A stretch of DNA of 64,000 nucleotides from NCBI RefSeq assembly GCF_910594005.1, contig NC_057832.1, positions 102,559,152 through 102,623,151 on the forward strand. The letters run 5' to 3'. The first letter of the stretch is position 1. Every line of letters begins with the position of its first letter. A program made the position numbers and the translations under genes. Below, piece after piece: positions 54,164 through 64,000 of the stretch. The notes beneath the pieces were generated by a model. That model had not been told where the DNA came from. It did no database searches and saw nothing but the letters and a program-made list of their open reading frames with translations. The stretch comes from Cervus elaphus (taxonomy: Eukaryota > Chordata > Mammalia > Artiodactyla > Cervidae).

Positions 54164-54232
54164 GAAGAATTCATTGGAAGGACTTTGGGACAGCTCGTGA
54201 AACTGAAGGAAGAACTGAACAACAAGACATGA
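54164..54232 (+). other. Candidate terminal coding exon (weak)
   Basis: A pure T-tract (54145-54156), then CTTTAAG, is followed by 22 sense codons and TGA at 54230-54232. The peptide starts EEFIGRTLGQ and ends KEELNNKT. It looks amphipathic and protein-like, with alternating Leu/Val and Lys/Glu. I do not recognise its protein. The acceptor is AAG, the less common type, and no upstream exon is seen in the window. An AATAAA lies at 55237-55242, about 1 kb downstream, past a BovB insertion. Chance remains a fair explanation. Confidence 0.2.
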
Positions 54233-54446
54233 GGAGAAGACACAAGAGTGCCCCCAGGCACACAATATTGGGAGAAGGTGGGACTCCTTCCAACCATGCT
54301 GCCCTTCATGGACTTAAACTCAAGAACCCTCCAGACTCTGTTTCAAATATCAGACTTTGGAGAAAGAGACTGATATGCTCAGCTTTAGACCAGGGTTGAC
54401 AGCTAAGTGTTCTTGAGGCTAACTCAGGAGGGAATTTGGCCATCTG

Positions 54447-54662
54447 ATGCAAAGAGCTGACTCACTGGAAAAGACCCTGATGCTGGAAAAGATTGAAGGC
54501 AGGAGGAGAAGGGGACGACAGAGGATGAGATGGTTGGATGGCATCACCAACTCGATGGACATGAGTTTGGGTACACTCTGGGAGATAACAAAGGACAGGG
54601 AAGTCTGGCATGCTGCAGTTCATGGGGTCACAAAAAGTCAGACATGACTTGGTGACTGAACA
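54447..54662 (+). mobile_element. BovB LINE 3' end, sense
   Basis: ATGCAAAGAGCTGACTCACT, GAGGATGAGATGGTTGGATG and GTCAGACATGACTTGGTGAC close the BovB. The frame keeps the MRWLDGITNSMDMSL block. 5'-truncated. CAGGAGG occurs on both sides but is too short to call a target duplication. Confidence 0.92.
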
Positions 54663-55654
54663 ACAGGAGGAACTCACCAGAATAGGATAATAGCCCTGGG
54701 AGCCTCTTCCTAAACTGCAGACATTCTCAGAAAAGGGGGGACATCAGTAGAACTGAGAGTCGTTCCTAGAGACCTCTGCCAGAGTCTTTGGGAAAATGGC
54801 CCAGTTCCTGGGCTTCAGTTCCTGCTATAGTCGGAAGTTGGACACTATTTCCCCAAGATCCCTTCTGCTTCTTTATCCTGTAGCTAATGGTGGTGGTTCC
54901 CAGTGCTTCTGGAAAATAGTAATGAAAAACTTAGACTATTCTCAACATTTATAAAAATGTATCAGAAATGGTTTGTTGGAGATAAGCCTTCCCAAGCACC
55001 CTAAAAAAGTCATAATTCAATAGCTTACAATTATTTCAACAAGTGGGATAGCAATAGTCACATATGGATCAGAAGCTCTGATTGGCAGTTGACTAATATA
55101 AGATGGAGAAATAATCATCCTTTAATCAATGTAAAGCTTGAGTGAGAAAATGACTTGTGAGGTTCCTTAGGAGTGAAAAACACTGGCACCCTTAATCTAT
55201 GTTGTAAGGAGAAACAATTTATTTGTGGGAAGTTGTAATAAATTTCTTACCCATATCTACAGACACCTACAACAGAACTTTGGAAAACAGAGAACTTATG
55301 GCCACTCCTACTTAGCCCTCAGATAAAAAGCCATTGGTGTCAACATCCAAAGTAAGGAAGACAATGAACTTAGCAGGAGGCCTTTGAACAAAGAGCTTGA
55401 TGTTTCATCTCAGAAAAGTGGTCATAAATGCACTCACCCTCCTTTAAGCAACTCAGAAGGAGAACTTGAAACCTAATAGGCTTGTAACTACTAGTTACAA
55501 GTTAACTACTAGTATTAACAATTAAAACATGTTAAAATAACAGGCAGTTGTAACATATTCTTATGTCTTAAATATTTTGGATGAATTTTGGTTTAGAAAA
55601 TTACACCTTCATTTGAGAAATTTAACAACAGAAAAGTTGATCTCTGCATAGTGC
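54663..55654. other. Unclassified non-coding stretch
   Basis: No repeat recognised. AATAAA at 55237-55242 is noted only because of the exon-like piece upstream. A short local repeat CTACTAGTTACAAGTTAACT lies near 55489-55508. Confidence 0.45.
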
Positions 55655-55800
55655 CAAGTTGGATGTGGGGAGACCTAGCTTCTAATTAGTCCCACTCCTC
55701 CTATAACTAGTTTTGTGTCCATAGATCAGTCACCTCTCCTTCTGAGCTTCAGCTTCTTCCTCTGTAGACCAACATGTTCAGTATAAGGCTCTCTGAGATT
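55655..55800 (+). repeat. MIR SINE, sense
   Basis: GGAGACCTAGCTTCTAATTA, TCAGTCACCTCTCCTTCTGA and CTTCAGCTTCTTCCTCTGTA are MIR in order. Confidence 0.72.
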
Positions 55801-55829
55801 CTTCCTAGTTCTTATTTTCATGTTATTAA

Positions 55830-55975
55830 AATACCATATGTTGCTTGAGCTCCTTCTAGGTGGCAGGCACTTCTCTAGGTGATTAATATGTATTATGTCC
55901 TTTAATTCTCAACAACATAGCATTGTCATTCCTGTTTTATGAAAGAGGAAACTGATGCATAGGGAGGTCAAGCTA
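55830..55975 (-). repeat. MIR SINE, antisense
   Basis: GGCAGGCACTTCTCTAGGTG, ATGTCCTTTAATTCTCAACA and GAGGAAACTGATGCATAGGG are MIR in reverse. Head-to-head with the previous copy. Confidence 0.8.
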
Positions 55976-56389
55976 GAGAGGAAAAGAGTCAGAGGTCTGT
56001 GTCCAGAAAGATAGCCTTATTTGTGCAGACACGGGAAATTTCTCCACATCCCCTTCCTCCAATTTTTGCAAGCCAGTATGAGCAGACGCTTGCATGTGCA
56101 GTTCTTTTCATCTTTCCCCTGACATCACCTCTAATCACCTAAGTTACTTTGTCTAAATTGCCTGCAATTTGTCTTCATCTTTCGAGAACTAAAGAGATGA
56201 TGGCAATATGTCTTCCAGGTGCAGTTTCCTTGGAGCCCCCCAAACAAGGAAGTAAACTTCATTTGTGGAAGACCCCAGGAAGTCCCCTACAGCAGAGTCA
56301 GTTCTGTCTGCCCCAGAAGGTGGGAAAATACAGAATTCAAAGAGAACCAGAGCCACAAGGGGGGATAACTTCCTAACAACTAAAGAAAC
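55976..56389. other. Unclassified non-coding stretch
   Basis: The 75-codon frame at 56149-56376 has no family resemblance. Nothing else seen. Confidence 0.4.
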
Positions 56390-56840
56390 TGGGAGACAGA
56401 ACCCAAACCAAAAAAAATAGAGAAATGGAATCTGCTCACCTAAATGTAATAATACTGATAAACATTAGGAAACAATTCTCCATGCGGCTCCCACAGTTTT
56501 GCATGTCTTGCAAGCAGGGGGCAGACTGTGCTTTGTCCCAGACCACTTTTTAAGAATGTTTGCATAGCAAACAGACCTGGAAGATATAGTGTCTCTGTCT
56601 AGAGCAAAGGGCAGGCATGCTTACTGCTTATTATAAAAGAGTTGGGTTCCCTAGGCTCAGGGTTCCTCTCCTGCATCGGAACTCCCTGTGTGTACAGCAT
56701 CATCTGACCATCTTCATTCTTACCCTATGGGAATTAGGGGTCAGGGAGTCAGCATAAATATACTGACAATGTGGCTACTGCTTTTGCTGTGAGTAATGAA
56801 GTCTTTCATCTCTGATCCAAGAATCTCATGTCTTCTGCCA
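56390..56840 (+). mobile_element. LTR-like element, sense (probable gammaretrovirus-type)
   Basis: A promoter-like TATAAAAG (about 56632-56639) is followed by GGCTCAGGGTTCCTCTCCTG and AACTCCCTGTGTGTACAGC. Downstream, GCTGTGAGTAATGAAGTCTT carries a possible decayed poly(A) signal before CAAGAATCTCATGTCTTCTG. This is the U3-R-U5 layout of class I endogenous retroviral LTRs. Ends and target duplication are not resolved. No viral gene is present. Confidence 0.5.
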
Positions 56841-57865
56841 ACTTGAAACAAAAACAGGCTAACTTTTTATTTTGTCGGTAAAATAAAATCTCAGATTCTC
56901 CATAATATTTGACATTCATGTACTTGAGAACAAGTTTCAATAAAAAGAATGGTGTATCTTTAAAGTGAGGTCAGCAAATTTTATTTTTCCCTTTCTAAGA
57001 ACCAAAGAATATTCTCTTGAATTATAGGAAAGAAAATATGGACACTTACTTTCAGATTGTTAAATTTGCTAATATGTATATGGCTTGCTTAGGGCAATTG
57101 TGAACTCTCCTCTCACAGAAGATTTTAAAGGATAGTTTAGACATCTCAAAGTGAAGTGAAGTGAAGATATCTATCCATGTGATATGCATCAAGCTTAGAC
57201 ACACCTGCATGCAAAGACACAGGCAGGTACCAGCATGGCCTTTATAATGCTAGTAATGGCTTACAAAGCAGCTTGTCCATACACAGAATCTCAGCCTGGT
57301 TCTTTCTTCATGTGAAACATTCACAACATGTGAAGTTCTCTTCAGTGAATTAGCTCTGAGTTGAGCAACCCCAGCACACAGTCCCCCTGATTTCCATTCA
57401 TCAGTTAGGACTCATGACCCAGTTTCCAGGACCCAGTTCTTAAATAAGCAGATCCTCCCACTGTAACTTTAGGCCTGTCTGGGAAGGTTGGGGCAGCTGC
57501 TGGTGAATTCACCAGGGTGGGGCAGTGATCTTGAGGAGCCAGAAACTGGGATGGCTCTTGTCTTCTTCAGTTTACTCTATTTTCCTCTCTTCTGTCCTTC
57601 CCAAAAAGTCCTCCCTGGGGATGGCTTGAGGAATAACTAGATAAGGGATTGGGTAATCCTAGTGACTGTGTCCCAAATGCTGCTGGATGATGAAAACATG
57701 ATAATGACAGTGCAGAGTCCTGAGCACCATCGAAGAAGGTCAAACACACTCTTCCTTTCGAAACACAGAGCTTCCAGTGACCTTATATACATCTTTTCTG
57801 ATAGAGAACTCAAACATTTCATGTGAAATTTCCTACATGTCCACACCATTAGCGCTACCTTACTT
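56841..57865. other. Unclassified non-coding stretch
   Basis: Nothing recognised. AGTGAAGTGAAGTGAAG near 57152 is a brief simple repeat. Confidence 0.45.
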
Positions 57866-58075
57866 CTGTATGAGATTTCTCCTTTTTCAAAGCACTGTCA
57901 TCTCATCTGATTCAAACAAAACCCTTTTGTCAGGGCAAATATTATCAAATCCATCTTACAGATGAAGAAATTGAAACTTATAGAGACTGAAAGTGTTTCT
58001 TGAGGTCACAAGGTGGGGCAGAACTGAACCTGAAACCCAAGTGCCTAACTCTGGGTCCATGATCCTTTCTACTCT
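57866..58075 (-). repeat. MIR SINE, antisense
   Basis: TTTTTCAAAGCACTGTCATC, CATCTTACAGATGAAGAAAT and GGTCACAAGGTGGGGCAGAA are antisense MIR. Confidence 0.8.
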
Positions 58076-58109
58076 GTGATGCTGGAAAGGGATTCAGGGA
58101 GCAGTCAGT

Positions 58110-58220
58110 GGGGAGATGTTGCTCCCATTTTACAGAAATTCAAGAATCAAGAGACTTGTCCAAGGTCACATATCACGTGAGCTGTAGTGGAACCAGAACT
58201 AGATTCAAGGTCTCCGAGAT
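58110..58220 (-). repeat. MIR SINE, antisense
   Basis: GCTCCCATTTTACAGAAATT, GACTTGTCCAAGGTCACATA and GAACCAGAACTAGATTCAAG. The second MIR in the same direction within 250 bp. Confidence 0.8.
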
Positions 58221-58399
58221 CTGTGGTCCAGGTCTTTCTCAATGACCACTTGACTTTGCCAGAATGGATGGGAAATTGTCTTCAAAGGGAAAATCACTTA
58301 GAGAAGCTGAGCATTTGGGTCAGTGAGAGCCCCAAGTCTGGATACCAGGAATCTATAGAAGGATACTCATCCTCCATCTCTTGTAATGTAGGTACCTAC

Positions 58400-58605
58400 A
58401 CTGTGGTTGGCAAAGACATAGGCTTTGGAATCAGACAAACTGGACTTTCAGTCCTAGCTGTACTATTTGCTCTGTGAGAACTGGACAAATGACAACGTTT
58501 CCTGGTCTTCAGCATCCTTTTCTGTAAAATAGATAACAATGACCATCTCATAGAGATACCATGAAGAAAGGAATCATGTACAAAGAGCAAGAAGTAAATT
58601 GGAGC
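58400..58605 (+). repeat. MIR SINE, sense, nearly full length
   Basis: TGGTTGGCAAAGACATAGGC, GGAATCAGACAAACTGGACT, GCTGTACTATTTGCTCTGTG and TTCTGTAAAATAGATAACAA cover box A to the 3' part. Confidence 0.85.
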
Positions 58606-59735
58606 TGGTATTATCAACCATGAGGTGGGGAGCTGGCATATGGCAAGAGGTGCCCAGAGAAAAAGAGACACAAGGCAAGTAGAATTGAGGATATAGACAA
58701 AGAAGCTTCCCTAAGAGTCCTGAGCCCTGATACCCAGAGCATTCTACTTAGAGCTGGGAACAGGAATGCCATCCTCAGATCTGCTAGGCAGATCTGGCTC
58801 AGCTGTGAGCAAATCTACAGCTCCGGGAAACAGTCATGAGTCAGCCTCATCTCTCACCTGACTAGACCTTGGGGGAGGTTTCAGAGTTGCAGCTCCGCCC
58901 AGCACTATCTGGTAAGCTGCAGGGCTCTAAGCCTGCCCCTGCCTCCATCACTAGAAAAAAAGCTACATTTCCTGGTTAGTTGGAGGCAGAAAGGTGACTA
59001 CTGCAGTGGACACTCTTCGTGCCAGGGTCCAAGACATGAACACATCCAATCATGTCAAAGAAGTTTAGGGGAAAATGTTTTTACAGACACAGAAAATATA
59101 GTGTTCATCCTTCTTCAAATCACTCCAGCTCCGGCATCTAGTACACCATTTCTATGTCATTAGGAGTGAAAAAATAGCAGAAAATACTAGCTGTTGGATC
59201 CTTCTGTTATAAAAAGTTGGTTTGGATCTGATGACGTTTTGCTATCTACCTGCAAGACAAACCCAGTCCTTAGACAGGTTTCTTCCCCTGCTGGCTGACC
59301 AGACAGAGAGGAACCCTGCAAAACACAAGGGTCTCCAGCTTATCTAGACGGTCTTGAACAACCTTCTTCAACAGTGAGCTGTTGGCATAGGATAGTCACC
59401 ATTTGGAGGTCAGCACTATGAACAGCGCTGTGGAAGTGGACTGCACCTTCTAGAAGAACAAAGAGGGGGTTCACACTAACTCAGCACACATGGGCATGAC
59501 CACCCCCTCAACACACACACACATCACATATCAGCTTCTGAAATTGACACCACCTGTCTCAGCTTGCCCCAGCATCACTTTCAGTTGTCTCACCGGAGCC
59601 CCATCTATCCACATTCTCTCGGCAGCACTGTCCCGGGTCACCTCAGTCCTTCATCCCACATCATCTACCACCCAGTCCACACCCTGCTCTCAGCATTCCT
59701 CTACAAGGCTCCTCACTCACAAATGCCAGAACTAG
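58606..59735. other. Mostly unclassified non-coding stretch
   Basis: 59510-59720 is C-rich and vaguely L2-like (CACTTTCAGTTGTCTCACC). Two overlapping 81-82-codon frames there look like chance. Nothing else seen. Confidence 0.4.
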
Positions 59736-59885
59736 AGAGGGTTTCAGGATTTGTTTGCTCTGATCTCCTCATATTACAGACAAAGTCACTGAGACCCAGA
59801 GAGGTAGAGTGATGTGCCCACGGCCAACCAGCTAGACTGGGGAGAACTGGACCCAGAACCAAGCATCCTGGATACAAACAGTATT
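59736..59885 (-). repeat. MIR SINE, antisense
   Basis: CTCCTCATATTACAGACAAA, GTCACTGAGACCCAGAGAGG and GTGCCCACGGCCAACCAGCT are antisense MIR. Confidence 0.85.
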
Positions 59886-62055
59886 CTTTCCACCACAGCC
59901 CCACCTCCTCAGGGAAGCCTTCCTTCATGAAGCTAAATTGGAGGCACTGGCTTCTGAAAACCCATACTTCCACCGAACCCATCCCCTCTACCCTATTCTA
60001 AAGGGAAAAAAATGAAGTCTGGTGAATATTTGCCCACTCTACAATTCCAGAAGGAAAGCTTGAGAGAACAAGAACCCCTCTTTAAAGTATTCAGCTCAGG
60101 CTCCAGGACTGATGGGCCATTAGAAATAGAAGCTCACTACCCATATTTGTAAAGCCTTGCCAAGAAAGTGGACAGGACCTCAAGGAAGTCCCTCATATGA
60201 GTAAGAGCAATAGAGCCAAGCTGAGGAGAACTGAGTAAAAGGAAGCCTTCTGATTCTTAATTTGTGAGATTCTATGACTCTTGGAGTTGGAATAACATAG
60301 CCTAGAGAACAGAAGACCAAGGGAAGTGAAACACTTCTATAAATAACTTCAAGATTATATAGAGTTATAGACAGAGATGGTCAGGCAAAGACACCCCCAA
60401 AAGAAATAGGCTTCTCTTATATAAGGAAGTTTCAGATCAGACATCCCTGAGAACTTCCAGGCTGTAAAAGCAGTAAGGTAGAAACTCAAGGAAGGACACA
60501 GGGCAGGGAAATCAGTTGCCTTGATTTCAAAGGCTTTCTTTCAGCCCAAGGGTGCTAAGATGAGTCAGTCCCTTGAAGATAGTGCTGATGGTAAGAGGAG
60601 GGAAAATTATTAATGTCTGAGGGTCACGGTGCAGTCCTGCTTAAGTGACCACACTGGGACCATGTCTCCCCTGACCAAGCCTCTCCAGTTCCTCCCTGGA
60701 GAAATAAAAAGATGGTTAGATAGAGCATCTCTTCTTTTAAGCACAACTCTGCCAGAAGAACAAACAGGAAGGAACATAGGTTTAGCGCTCCTACCCATCA
60801 TGGACTCATTAAGTCATAGATTTAATGGGTGTGAGTGGTCCATACCAATAAGATCCAGGGCCTCTGTGGAAGATTCAGGCCCCTGGAGTGGCCTGTTTCC
60901 TGCACTGGGAAGTGAGGGATGCTATGCAGAGGGGTGGGGGAACATACAAAGGGGTGAGAAACAAATAAAACTGGCGACAAAATCTTCTCTTTTCCTCTTT
61001 TGTCCCCCTCTCTCTGCTCAGGGTCCACGCTAATGAAAATAAGCCCGCACAGCTTCTTCGGAGCCCAAGAATTCATTCAGAGCAATTTTGAGTCAATTGA
61101 ATGAACAGGAATAAACGAGCAGATATTGCACTTTATGGCCAGCTGCTCCGAGGCCCCAGGCAGTGATTAGAGGCCCATGGTCCTTTTTATGCCCACAGCA
61201 AGAAGATGGGGGAAAAATTTGGTCCAGTTAAGAGCTCTATACAGGAGGCAAGGTCAGGAGGAACAGGGTGGATAATTATATTCAGAGTTAAAACAGGGCG
61301 GTGGCCATGCCACCCAGACCTGAAAAATAATTAAATGATTGAATAAAAGATGAAAACAGTGGGAAGCAGTGATTGTTTTGTTATGCCCCTGGATATACAG
61401 GGATGAGGTGCCCTCCTGGGAGGGAAAGCTGATTGCTACTCTGGGGAGACCTTGTCTGCTGTTGGACTCTGTCCCGACACTGATTTCTTCTGCCTACATA
61501 GCAGAGAAAACAAGGGTGTCACACACACACACACTCACATACACACTTCCCAGAAATGGCTCTTACCCTCTGTGCCCCTTCCTTCACCACCGTAGCTTGG
61601 AAAGAGACAGTGGCACTGAGGGACTTCTGGAGTTTGATGTGAGTCCTCCCCAGTAGAAAGGATGGGTTTGCACTTGTCTTTCCATAATGTCCACTAGCTC
61701 TCCTCCTACGACATAGATCTCCAAGGTGGCTGCCCAGGGAACATTCATGGCTTTGGATAGAGGTTCTCTCTAGGCCACAGAAACAACTCCCTTTGGAGAG
61801 TGGAGTCCGCAATCTTGAACTCAGGGCCAGAGAAGCTGTTGAGCAGATCTGACTGACCTTGACTGACCTTGACTCTCAGTGACGCATTTAGGAAAAGACC
61901 TCTGGGATCCGTAGAAAGTACTTCCTCTTTTTTAGGACACCCTACCTCCTTGGATACTTTGCTTCCCACCACTACTCTGAGAATGAAACCAAAGATGATA
62001 TTTTCTCTAAAGCCCACACCAAATATATACTTTTTACTGCTTTTTGGTAGGGTCA
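59886..62055. other. Long stretch without recognised repeats
   Basis: About 2.2 kb free of ruminant retroposons. A CA run lies at 61520-61536. 61010-61200 is compositionally even, with homeobox- and E-box-like motifs (GAATTCATTCAG, TCAATTGAATG, CAGCTGCTCC). Frames of 81-134 codons overlap on both strands without family resemblance. Confidence 0.45.
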
Positions 62056-62690
62056 CTGAAGCTATAAAAATGAGTACGATGTGGTTCCTGATCTCAATCA
62101 TTTCAAGTCTTATCATGGAGATGGCATGTAAACAACATGATGGAGGAAGTTATGGGACTGACAAACAAGGAAGAGAGGCACCTAATCCAGCCACAGATGA
62201 GCAGGGGCTGAATCATTCATGGGAGCTGAATCTTGGAAGACAAGGTCCAGGAATTAGCCCAGAAAAGAACAGGGCTGCAGTGATTGTTCTGGGCAGAGAA
62301 AACAACACAAACAAAACCATGGGGGTGGGAAATCTTTTGATTCATTTGGAGAATGATTATTGGCCCAGGATTATTAAAAATACAAGGTATAGGGCAGATA
62401 CATTTGAAAGATAAAGTCAGTAGTTCCCAGACACCATGCTAGAAAACATAGACTTTATCCAATAAATAATGAGTACCACTCAAGGGCTTCAAACTGGGGT
62501 TGGGGGGTGGTGGCGCGGGTAAGAGGCAGGATGTAGACAGTTTAAAATTTTCGGAGATGGATTTGAAGAAGAAAGACTGGGGGCAAAGAGACCAGTTACA
62601 AAGCTACAGCAAAATTCCAGTCCAGATAAGAGATGATGAAGCTGTCTCTAGGGTAGAGAGAAGGGGGAAGAATTAGGGAAATCCTTAGAA
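62056..62690 (+). repeat. L2-like 3' UTR region, sense
   Basis: CAAGTCTTATCATGGAGATG, TCTGGGCAGAGAAAACAACA, TAGACTTTATCCAATAAATA, GAGACCAGTTACAAAGCTAC and TCCAGATAAGAGATGATGAA follow an old mammalian repeat that I take to be L2. The 181-codon frame that overlaps its first half is incidental. Confidence 0.5.
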
Positions 62691-62901
62691 GTGTAGGGCT
62701 TCCCTGGTGGCTCAGCTGGTAAAGAATCTGCCTGCAATGCGGGAGACCTGGGATCGATCCCTGGGTTGGGAAGATATCCTGAAGAAGGGAAAAGCTACCC
62801 ACTCCAGTATGCTGGCCTGGAGAATTCCATGGACTGTATAGTCCATGGCGTCACAAAGAGTCAGACATGACTGAGTGACTTTCACTTCACTTAGAAGAGT
62901 A
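62684..62901 (+). mobile_element. Bov-tA SINE (tA2-like), 12-bp target duplication
   Basis: CTTAGAAGTGTA (62684-62695) and CTTAGAAGAGTA (62890-62901). Inside, GGGCTTCCCTGGTGGCTCAG to GACTGAGTGACTTTCACTTC. It is close to consensus. Confidence 0.96.
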
Positions 62902-63059
62902 ACGAAGTCACAAAAACAAAGATGGTCCCCAGATTTCTGGCCTGGATAAGGCTGAGTGAGAATGGGCAGGAGGGAGACAAGACATGGGACAGAAGATGGG
63001 CTCCATTTGACCATATGAAACCCAAGGGCTTGGCCGGGGGGTGTCTAGGGAACATAAAG

Positions 63060-63172
63060 TGAAGTCCAGCTCTGTCCCCACGCCCCTCAGCCCCTTAGGG
63101 GAAGGCATTTAGCCTCTCTGAGCATCAGTCTCCCTATCTGTGAACAGGAATACTCACTTTCTTCAACTCACC
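63060..63172 (+). repeat. MIR SINE fragment, sense
   Basis: GGCATTTAGCCTCTCTGAGC and ATCAGTCTCCCTATCTGTGA are the MIR core. Confidence 0.7.
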
Positions 63173-63369
63173 TGCTGGAACTAGATCCTAAAGGTCAAGT
63201 AGGAACATGTCACGCAGGCATTTTGGAAATACAGCTCTATATAAATATAAAGGACTTAAACAGTCTCTGCTTTGAGTGTTCTAGAGTTCCTATGGAGTTT
63301 CACTGGTTTCAAACAATGAAACCATTTTGTGATGCGTTGGTTCTTCATGTCTTTTAAAACATGTTTGAA

Positions 63370-63560
63370 GGGACTTCTCTGGTGGTCCAGAGGCTAAGAC
63401 TCCACACTCCCAAAGAAGGGGGCCCGGGTTTGATCCCTGGTCAGGGAACGAGATCCCACATACCACAACTAAGAGTTTGAATGTCATAACTAAAGATCCC
63501 GCATGCTGCAGCTAAGACCTGGAGCAGTCAAATAAAGCTTTTTTAAAAATAAAATGGCAT
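63370..63560 (+). mobile_element. CHR-2 SINE, long form
   Basis: GGGACTTCTCTGGTGGTCCA, GGTTTGATCCCTGGTCAGGG, CTAAAGATCCCGCATGCTGC and CAGTCAAATAAAGC end in an A/T tail. TTTGAA lies on both sides but is too short to call. Confidence 0.9.
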
Positions 63561-63669
63561 TTGAAATCCTTACAAGTCAACAAGTGTGATTTGCTGTCTT
63601 TAATTCTTGTCCCCTTGGGAGCCATGAAGGGGCGGGGAGGCACATCATAGTATGTGTGCTCCAAAGGAC

Positions 63670-63800
63670 CCCAGAGGCCACATGGTCCACTGCCCTCACC
63701 TCACAGACAAGGGCAGCAGGGCCAGGGAAAGGAGGGGATCCACTGGGAGAACCCAGGTGGTTAGCAGCAAAGCCGGGATCAGCATACAGATCATCCAACC
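63670..63800 (-). repeat. MIR SINE, antisense
   Basis: CACCTCACAGACAAGGGCAG and AGCAAAGCCGGGATCAGC are the antisense core and box region. From 63801 to the end nothing is recognised. Confidence 0.65.
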
Positions 63801-64000
63801 TTCTCCAGTGCCCCCTGAAACTGCGGCGGAGCCATGCTCAGCAGTGACATCACAGCCAAGGCCTCACGCCTCCACCCATGGGCCTCCCACGGCCCCACTG
63901 CTCTACTGACTTAAGAGCCACTGGGATCAGGGTGCAAGCTCTCTGAAGTTCCAGTGTTAGAAATAAACACATAAGGCCCATCTTAATGAGTCTCTTCCTC

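Noticed and set aside
61869..62414. 181-codon open frame on +
   Set aside because: It runs from unique DNA into old L2-like repeat sequence, shows no domain, and has no splice or promoter context.
1..64000. A previously undescribed multi-gene system
   Set aside because: No set of intact genes exists in the window. Calling one would not be supported by the sequence.

Overview
The window is nuclear DNA from a pecoran ruminant (cattle/sheep/goat/deer lineage). The evidence is the very high density of ruminant-restricted retroposons: many copies of Bov-tA (tRNA-Glu-like head fused to a BovB-derived tail), Bov-A2 and Bov-A monomers, several BovB LINE fragments, ruminant-type L1 3' ends and cetartiodactyl CHR-2 SINEs. 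Species cannot be fixed from the sequence alone.

I find no complete protein-coding gene, no rRNA or tRNA gene, and nothing prokaryotic. Nearly every longer open frame lies in a retroposon or is a chance frame. The window reads as intergenic or intronic DNA. Low-confidence exon-like pieces on the + strand are 40171-40322 and 41540-41751 (near-consensus splice sites, no shared open frame, so at best a noncoding transcript), 37205-37304, and 54164-54232 (a 22-codon frame behind a polypyrimidine tract).

Layout. 1-17150: old sequence (MIR, L2, a MER20-like DNA transposon, an endogenous-retrovirus-type LTR inside a hAT element) with scattered Bov-tA/Bov-A2 copies and one L1 with a 12-bp target duplication. 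17151-18353: a BovB with a 5' inversion (twin priming), carrying an endonuclease-domain remnant on + and a reverse-transcriptase C-terminal remnant on -. 18354-27237: old L1, LTR, MIR and L2 remnants, a GTAC-spaced minisatellite and a mariner-type MITE. 27238-33065: L1, dimeric Bov-tA copies and nested insertions. 33066-35515: a repeat-poor, GC-richer island. 35516-36246: a composite of the BovB 3' end and an inverted Bov-tA head inside one 12-bp target duplication. 36247-47105: two LTRs, a second MITE, CHR-2, exon-like pieces and a long L2. 47106-54662: an L1 with two SINEs sharing one target (three copies of the target sequence), a very small inverted L1, and a SINE fold-back inside a deleted L1. 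54663-64000: mostly old MIR/L2 sequence with one LTR-like element.

The genes do not work together in any pathway. What the window does show well is retrotransposition mechanics: target-site duplications, 5' inversions, template switching, SINE dimerisation and nested insertion. Family names come from recognised consensus-like motifs and were not checked with a repeat library. Boundaries given without a target-site duplication are approximate.
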